A stretch of DNA of 7,866 nt from an uncultured Alistipes sp. (GTDB lineage Bacteria; Bacteroidota; Bacteroidia; Bacteroidales; Rikenellaceae), in the NCBI GenBank assembly GCA_900768015.1, contig CAAGBI010000028.1, forward strand, positions 1-7,866, given 5' to 3'. The notes under the pieces are model-generated. The model worked only from the letters and a program-made list of their open reading frames with translations, made no database searches and was not told the DNA's origin. A program made the position numbers and the translations under genes. Positions 4,729 to 7,866 of this stretch are shown piece after piece (within the stretch, counting starts at the first letter, position 1; every line of letters begins with the position of its first letter).

Positions 4729-6314
4729 AGACTTTTTCTAATTATGTAATGCGTCTATGTGCTGTTGTGCTAAGCATTGGCATCGGCATCGTTGTTATGT
4801 CGTGTGGCGAGCCCAGCCGTAAGGAGATTTTGAAGGTCTACAACTGGGGAGACTACATCGACGAGGAGCTGTTGGACGAGTTCGAGGTGTGGTACTATGA
4901 GCAGACGGGCTGCGAGGTGGAGATTGTCTACCAGACCTTCGACATCAACGAGGTCATGCTCGCAAAAATTGAGAAGGGCGAGGCAGACTTCGATGTGGTG
5001 TGCCCCTCGGAGTATATCATCGAGCGTATGATGCGCAACAACCTCTTGCAACCCATTGTGGACGAGGCGTTTATCGCTGACCTTGAGCGCACAGGCACTG
5101 AAAACTACCTCGGCTGCGTGTCGCCCTACATCCGCAACCAGTTTGACCATATCATCACGCCCAGCCCCAAGCTCAATGCCAACGACTACTCCGTGGGCTA
5201 TATGTGGGGCACTACGGGCATACTCTTCAACACCGAGAATGTCACTGCGGAGGAGGCTTCGTCGTGGGACTTGATGTTCGATGAGCGCCTCGAGGGTAAA
5301 ATCTTGGTTAAGGATGCCTTCCGCGATGTCTACTCTCCGATGCTGGTCTACGCCCTCACGGTGGAGTTGCGCGAGGCGGGTGTGCTTGGTGCGGAGGATA
5401 CCCTGCCGCTGAACGATGCTGTGGCCATGGAGCGTGGCCTCTACGACTACGCTAAGGGCGAGGCTACGGTTCCCACCATCGAGGGCCTTATGTACGACGC
5501 TTCGGACGCCTCTATTGCCCATGTAGAGGAGTATCTCAAGCGCATGAAGCGCCTCGTTGCGGGCTGGGAGGCCGACTTCGGTAAGGAGATGATGACGCAG
5601 AACAAGGCGTGGATAAACCTTATGTGGAGTGGCGATGCTGTGTGGGCTATCGAGGAGGCTGCCGAGGTTGGCGTGAGCCTCGACTATGTTGTGCCCGAGG
5701 AGGGTAGCGTTGTGTGGTTCGACGGCTGGGTCATCCCCAAGTATGCCAAGAACCCCCGTGCTGCGCGCTACTTCATCAACTATATGTGTGCGCCCGAGAA
5801 TGCCGTGCGTAATATGGATGCTACGGGCTATGTAAGCGTTGTTGCCACCGAGGAGGTGCTGCGCGCTATGGACCCGCTGCTTTGCGCCATGGACGAGACG
5901 GAGGATGAGGCGGAGATATTGGCACTCCAGGCGGAGCGTGATGCACTCTTGGAGAGCGATGGTGTAGACCTCAGCTACTTCTTCAAGGACGAGGCGGGCA
6001 ACCCCCTCACCTTCGATATGGGCAACGGCTATATGGTGCATGCCGACTGCGTCTATGTAGACCCCATCTTGTATCCCGATAGGTCGGTTATCGACCGCTG
6101 TGCCATGATGCACGATAGTGGCGAGCAGACCGAGAAGATGCTCGAGATGTGGTCGCGCGTCAAGGGTGACAACCTCTCGCCCTGGATGCTTGGCTTTATC
6201 ATCCTGTCGTTCGTGGTCATCGTGGTGTGGATAGTATGGCGCAAGGTTGATGCCTACCGCAAGCAGCAGAAGATGCTCAAGCGCCACCACCACGCGCGCA
6301 AACAGCAGAAATAG
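4725..6314 (+). CDS. potD: Spermidine/putrescine-binding lipoprotein PotD with C-terminal membrane helix
   Basis: This is the periplasmic substrate-binding protein that hands polyamines to PotBC. The N-terminus is a lipoprotein signal (hydrophobic 11-25, lipobox VMSC, lipidated Cys27). PotD-type landmarks follow in order: YNWGDYI at 39-45, CPSEYII at 93-99, VGYMWGTTGILFN at 157-169, KDAFRDV at 196-202, WSGDAVWA at 301-308 and WFDGWVIPK at 331-339. They keep the aromatic and acidic residues that line the polyamine pocket in E. coli PotD. At 529 residues it is far longer than E. coli PotD (348). The extra length is an acidic insert at about 380-440, before the conserved DPILYPD at 446-452, and a C-terminal hydrophobic helix at about 487-505 followed by a very basic tail (RKVDAYRKQQ...HHHARKQQK). 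The basic tail predicts a cytoplasmic end, so the protein would be held in the inner membrane at both ends. The start overlaps the potC stop. Confidence 0.92.
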   Translation: MKTFSNYVMRLCAVVLSIGIGIVVMSCGEPSRKEILKVYNWGDYIDEELLDEFEVWYYEQTGCEVEIVYQTFDINEVMLAKIEKGEADFDVVCPSEYIIERMMRNNLLQPIVDEAFIADLERTGTENYLGCVSPYIRNQFDHIITPSPKLNANDYSVGYMWGTTGILFNTENVTAEEASSWDLMFDERLEGKILVKDAFRDVYSPMLVYALTVELREAGVLGAEDTLPLNDAVAMERGLYDYAKGEATVPTIEGLMYDASDASIAHVEEYLKRMKRLVAGWEADFGKEMMTQNKAWINLMWSGDAVWAIEEAAEVGVSLDYVVPEEGSVVWFDGWVIPKYAKNPRAARYFINYMCAPENAVRNMDATGYVSVVATEEVLRAMDPLLCAMDETEDEAEILALQAERDALLESDGVDLSYFFKDEAGNPLTFDMGNGYMVHADCVYVDPILYPDRSVIDRCAMMHDSGEQTEKMLEMWSRVKGDNLSPWMLGFIILSFVVIVVWIVWRKVDAYRKQQKMLKRHHHARKQQK

Positions 6315-6347
6315 AATTTTCTAATCCTAAACATAACTTTTAAGACA

Positions 6348-7223
6348 ATGACAAGAAAGCTTCTACTCTTCCTTGCCTCTACGATGATTGCCTTTCAGGC
6401 TATGGCAGTGGAACCAATGTCTAACGATGCAACACCCAACGCCTCTGCTCTCTCAGCGCCCCTCGCTGCCGATGCTGCCGAGGAGGATGACACATGGTCA
6501 TTCTGGTGGGAGGCGGGTGCCAACATCGCATCAAACTACCTATGGCGCGGCTACGACCAGCCCTATACAGGTAATATGTTCGACCCTGCTATCCAGCCCA
6601 GCGTGACACTCGGTTATGGTAACTTCTATGTAGATTTGTGGTACAACTTCTCGACTATCAGCAAGTACCAGGAGTTCGATATGACCCTCGGCTTCGACTA
6701 CGAGAACCTCTCTATCACCCTCTACGATGTGTGGTGTGCCAATGGTGCAGACTTCTGGCAGAACGACTTCCTCGACGATAAGAACCATAGCCTCACCGCC
6801 ACCATCCAGTACACCTTCTTCGACCGCTTGCGCCTGCATTGGGGTACCACCTTCCTCCACTCAAGCGACTGGCTCTACAACGAGGATGGCACACGCAAGC
6901 GCCGCGCCTTCTCGTCATACTTCGAGATAGCATATATCCAGCCCGTAAAAGACCTCTTCGACATCGAGGTTGTTGCGGGTGCCTCACCCTGGACAGGTCC
7001 CTTCTGGACTGCGGGCAAGCAGATTGTCGAGGATGGCGAGCGTTGGTTGGACTACGACCCCGTTAACCCTCCCGTCAAGGGCTTCAATGTAACGAACCTC
7101 TCTCTTACTCTTAGTCGCGAGTTTGAGGTTGGTCGCGTGACCTTCCCTGTTAGCGCTGGCTACACCTACAACCCCGTCACGAATCGTCATTATGCGTTGA
7201 TTAAGACGGGCTTCAGCTTTTAA
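6348..7223 (+). CDS. Probable outer-membrane beta-barrel (TorF/Gcw_chp-like putative porin)
   Basis: This 291-residue protein carries a clear Sec signal peptide (RKLLLFLASTMIAFQAMA, cleavage after residue 20) and then an Ala/Ser/Asp-rich linker at about 25-48. The mature part is a series of alternating hydrophobic/polar strands rich in Tyr, Trp and Phe. It opens with GANIASNYLWRGYDQ and DPAIQPSVTLGYGNFYVDLW, which resembles the start of TorF-family putative porins (compare the SDYxxRG and PAIQ motifs). The final residue is Phe (KTGFSF), the usual barrel-assembly signal. It lies 33 bp after potD in an AT-rich gap without a terminator or obvious promoter, so cotranscription with potABCD is likely, and a hairpin terminator follows its stop by 42 bp. 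A role in polyamine passage across the outer membrane is inferred from position only. Family assignment is by recognition of motifs and is moderately sure. Confidence 0.75.
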   Translation: MTRKLLLFLASTMIAFQAMAVEPMSNDATPNASALSAPLAADAAEEDDTWSFWWEAGANIASNYLWRGYDQPYTGNMFDPAIQPSVTLGYGNFYVDLWYNFSTISKYQEFDMTLGFDYENLSITLYDVWCANGADFWQNDFLDDKNHSLTATIQYTFFDRLRLHWGTTFLHSSDWLYNEDGTRKRRAFSSYFEIAYIQPVKDLFDIEVVAGASPWTGPFWTAGKQIVEDGERWLDYDPVNPPVKGFNVTNLSLTLSREFEVGRVTFPVSAGYTYNPVTNRHYALIKTGFSF

Positions 7224-7265
7224 TTTGGCGCTATAAGGCAGACATCTACTGCCGCTAACAAAAAT

Positions 7266-7314
7266 AAATGCGAATAGGTAGTACGCTCGAGTACAACCTA
7301 TCCGCATTTTTTTT
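7266..7314 (+). terminator. Intrinsic terminator of the pot operon, with the shared A.C-mismatch hairpin
   Basis: AAATGCG 7266-7272 pairs with CGCATTT 7303-7309, and ATAGG 7274-7278 pairs with CCTAT 7297-7301. A7273 opposes C7302 and an A.A mismatch lies above. GTAC 7281-7284 pairs with GTAC 7291-7294 over a six-base loop. Eight T residues at 7307-7314 complete the plus-strand terminator. The T-rich bases upstream on the other strand may let it stop opposing transcripts as well. Its layout matches the apical hairpins at 842-886 and 7392-7439. Confidence 0.85.
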
Positions 7315-7350
7315 GCCGAGCGTTGTATCTGCGGCCTTCTACCACCAAAT

Positions 7351-7493
7351 AAATTTGTTGTGATAGCGGCGCATCTGCTTTCGCTTCAATCATAAGCTCG
7401 AATGGGATGTACGCTTTAGTACTACCCATCCGAGCTTATTTCATGTCAGCGCCACATCTGCACCACTCTGACAACAAATTAGGGTAGTGGTGC
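7351..7493. repeat. Structured element, copy B (pseudoknot-capable)
   Basis: Outer stem 7352-7361/7471-7480 (AATTTGTTGT with ACAACAAATT) is perfect over 10 bp. Inside are GGCGC 7368-7372/GCGCC 7449-7453 and a long apical hairpin 7392-7439 (nine perfect pairs, A7401.C7430, five pairs, a 2x2 mismatch, GTAC/GTAC, six-base loop). GCACCACT 7460-7467 pairs with AGTGGTGC 7486-7493 across the outer stem's 3' strand, which gives an H-type pseudoknot order. The same parts recur in copy A (804-983) with changed but still complementary stem bases. No open reading frame of note is present. Confidence 0.68.
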
Positions 7494-7499
7494 TAAAAA

Positions 7500-7592
7500 T
7501 GTCATCCTGAGCGTAGCGAAGGATCTCGAAGTCTATGCTACAATCCACCGCCTCTGAGGCCTTGAGATTCTTCACTTTCGTTCAGAATGACA
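7500..7592. repeat. Dispersed hairpin repeat (TGTCATTCTGA family), copy 3, inverted
   Basis: This is a 93-bp element with arms of about 31 bp (7500-7530 and 7562-7592) that start TGTCATCCTGAG and end CAGAATGACA. It is reversed relative to copies 1 and 2, because the CCTGAG-type arm is on the left. It begins seven bases after the end of structured element B. Confidence 0.85.
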
Positions 7593-7611
7593 ACACAGGC
7601 CATCATTGCTA

Positions 7612-7635
7612 ATTACTCATTACTCATTACTCATT
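7612..7635. repeat. 7-bp tandem repeat (ATTACTC)
   Basis: ATTACTC occurs at 7612-7618, 7619-7625 and 7626-7632, followed by ATT. Read on the minus strand it is an AATGAGT array directly after the T-run of the minus-strand terminator. No function is evident. Confidence 0.8.
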
Positions 7636-7674
7636 AAAAAAAAACAGCTACCCAACCCATCGGGCTGAGTAGCT
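7636..7674 (-). terminator. Intrinsic terminator of the minus-strand gene
   Basis: Arms 7646-7658 and 7662-7674 form a 13-bp stem. Its two imperfect positions become G.U pairs only when read as minus-strand RNA, and nine A residues at 7636-7644 give the minus-strand T-run. This fixes the direction and matches the gene ending at 7699. Confidence 0.88.
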
Positions 7675-7698
7675 ATTGCTATATAGCGCGGTGCGAGA

Positions 7699-7866
7699 CT
7701 ACAACTCCACAACCTCCATGCCGGCTGCGTAGTAGCTGTCAATCTTAACCTTGCCGTCGGTGTCGAGGATGACCATCACGATGATGTCGCCGCCCCACTG
7801 CGCGTCGTACGACTGCAACGCCTCATACTTGGGATCCCATGAGCTGCCGCCGTCGACATACTTAAC
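7699..7866 (-). CDS. Unrecognised protein, C-terminal 55 residues (5' end outside window)
   Basis: Read on the minus strand from 7866, an open frame of 55 codons ends at TAG (7701-7699), 25 bp before the minus-strand terminator. The peptide begins VKYVDGGSSWDPKYEALQ and continues with QWGGDIIVMVILDTDGKVKI before ending AAGMEVVEL. The short hydrophobic beta-like stretch (DIIVMVILD) next to a turn (DTDGK) suggests a compact beta-rich domain end. Codon use resembles the pot genes, and the clean stop plus terminator support a real gene. I do not recognise the family. It converges on the pot operon. Confidence 0.75.
   Translation of the reverse strand, partial: VKYVDGGSSWDPKYEALQSYDAQWGGDIIVMVILDTDGKVKIDSYYAAGMEVVEL

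Noticed and set aside
4770..6293. 507-codon minus-strand frame opposite potD
   Set aside because: Shadow of potD. The peptide is His/Leu-rich, typical of antisense frames, and lies within a coupled operon.

Overview
The window looks like a piece of a Bacteroidales chromosome (Bacteroidota). The signs are a zinc-free type B ribosomal protein L31, genes without clear Shine-Dalgarno sites, a candidate TAnnTTTG promoter element, a PotA with a doubled C-terminal domain, and inverted-repeat hairpins of a type I associate with Bacteroidota intergenic DNA. An Alistipes-like or related genus is possible, but the genus cannot be fixed from the sequence alone.

Layout: (1) 1-183 is the 3' end of rpmE2 (L31 type B), with a terminator at 206-242. 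(2) 184-1670 is a 1.49-kb gene-free region packed with repeats and palindromes. It holds three octamer-repeat blocks with C- or G-rich centres, two of which are exact inverted copies over 35 bp (286-320 and 1041-1075). Between blocks 2 and 3 lie back-to-back inverted repeats (443-710) and a structured element with a pseudoknot-type pairing pattern (804-983). After them come two dispersed hairpin repeats (1104-1195, 1224-1329), a 27-bp tandem repeat (1364-1456) and a likely promoter and leader for the next operon. (3) 1671-6314 is a compact potABCD operon for spermidine/putrescine ABC import, with gaps of 12 and 1 bp and then a 4-bp overlap. (4) 6348-7223 encodes a signal-peptide-bearing outer-membrane beta-barrel protein 33 bp after potD, and the run ends at a terminator at 7266-7314. 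(5) 7224-7698 is a second repeat-rich gap. It has another copy of the structured element (7351-7493), an inverted copy of the dispersed hairpin (7500-7592), a 7-bp tandem repeat and a minus-strand terminator. (6) 7699-7866 is the 3' end of an unrecognised minus-strand gene that converges on the pot operon.

How the genes work together: PotA hydrolyses ATP, PotB and PotC form the inner-membrane channel, and PotD is the periplasmic binding protein. PotD appears tethered by both an N-terminal lipid and a C-terminal membrane helix. The downstream barrel protein could be the outer-membrane entry route for the same substrates; this is inference from position only.

The most unusual material is non-coding. 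A family of imperfect hairpins shares a fixed A.C mismatch and a GTAC-loop-GTAC tip. Two of them sit inside a larger, repeated, pseudoknot-capable element, and a third serves as the pot operon terminator. I do not recognise this as a named RNA class.
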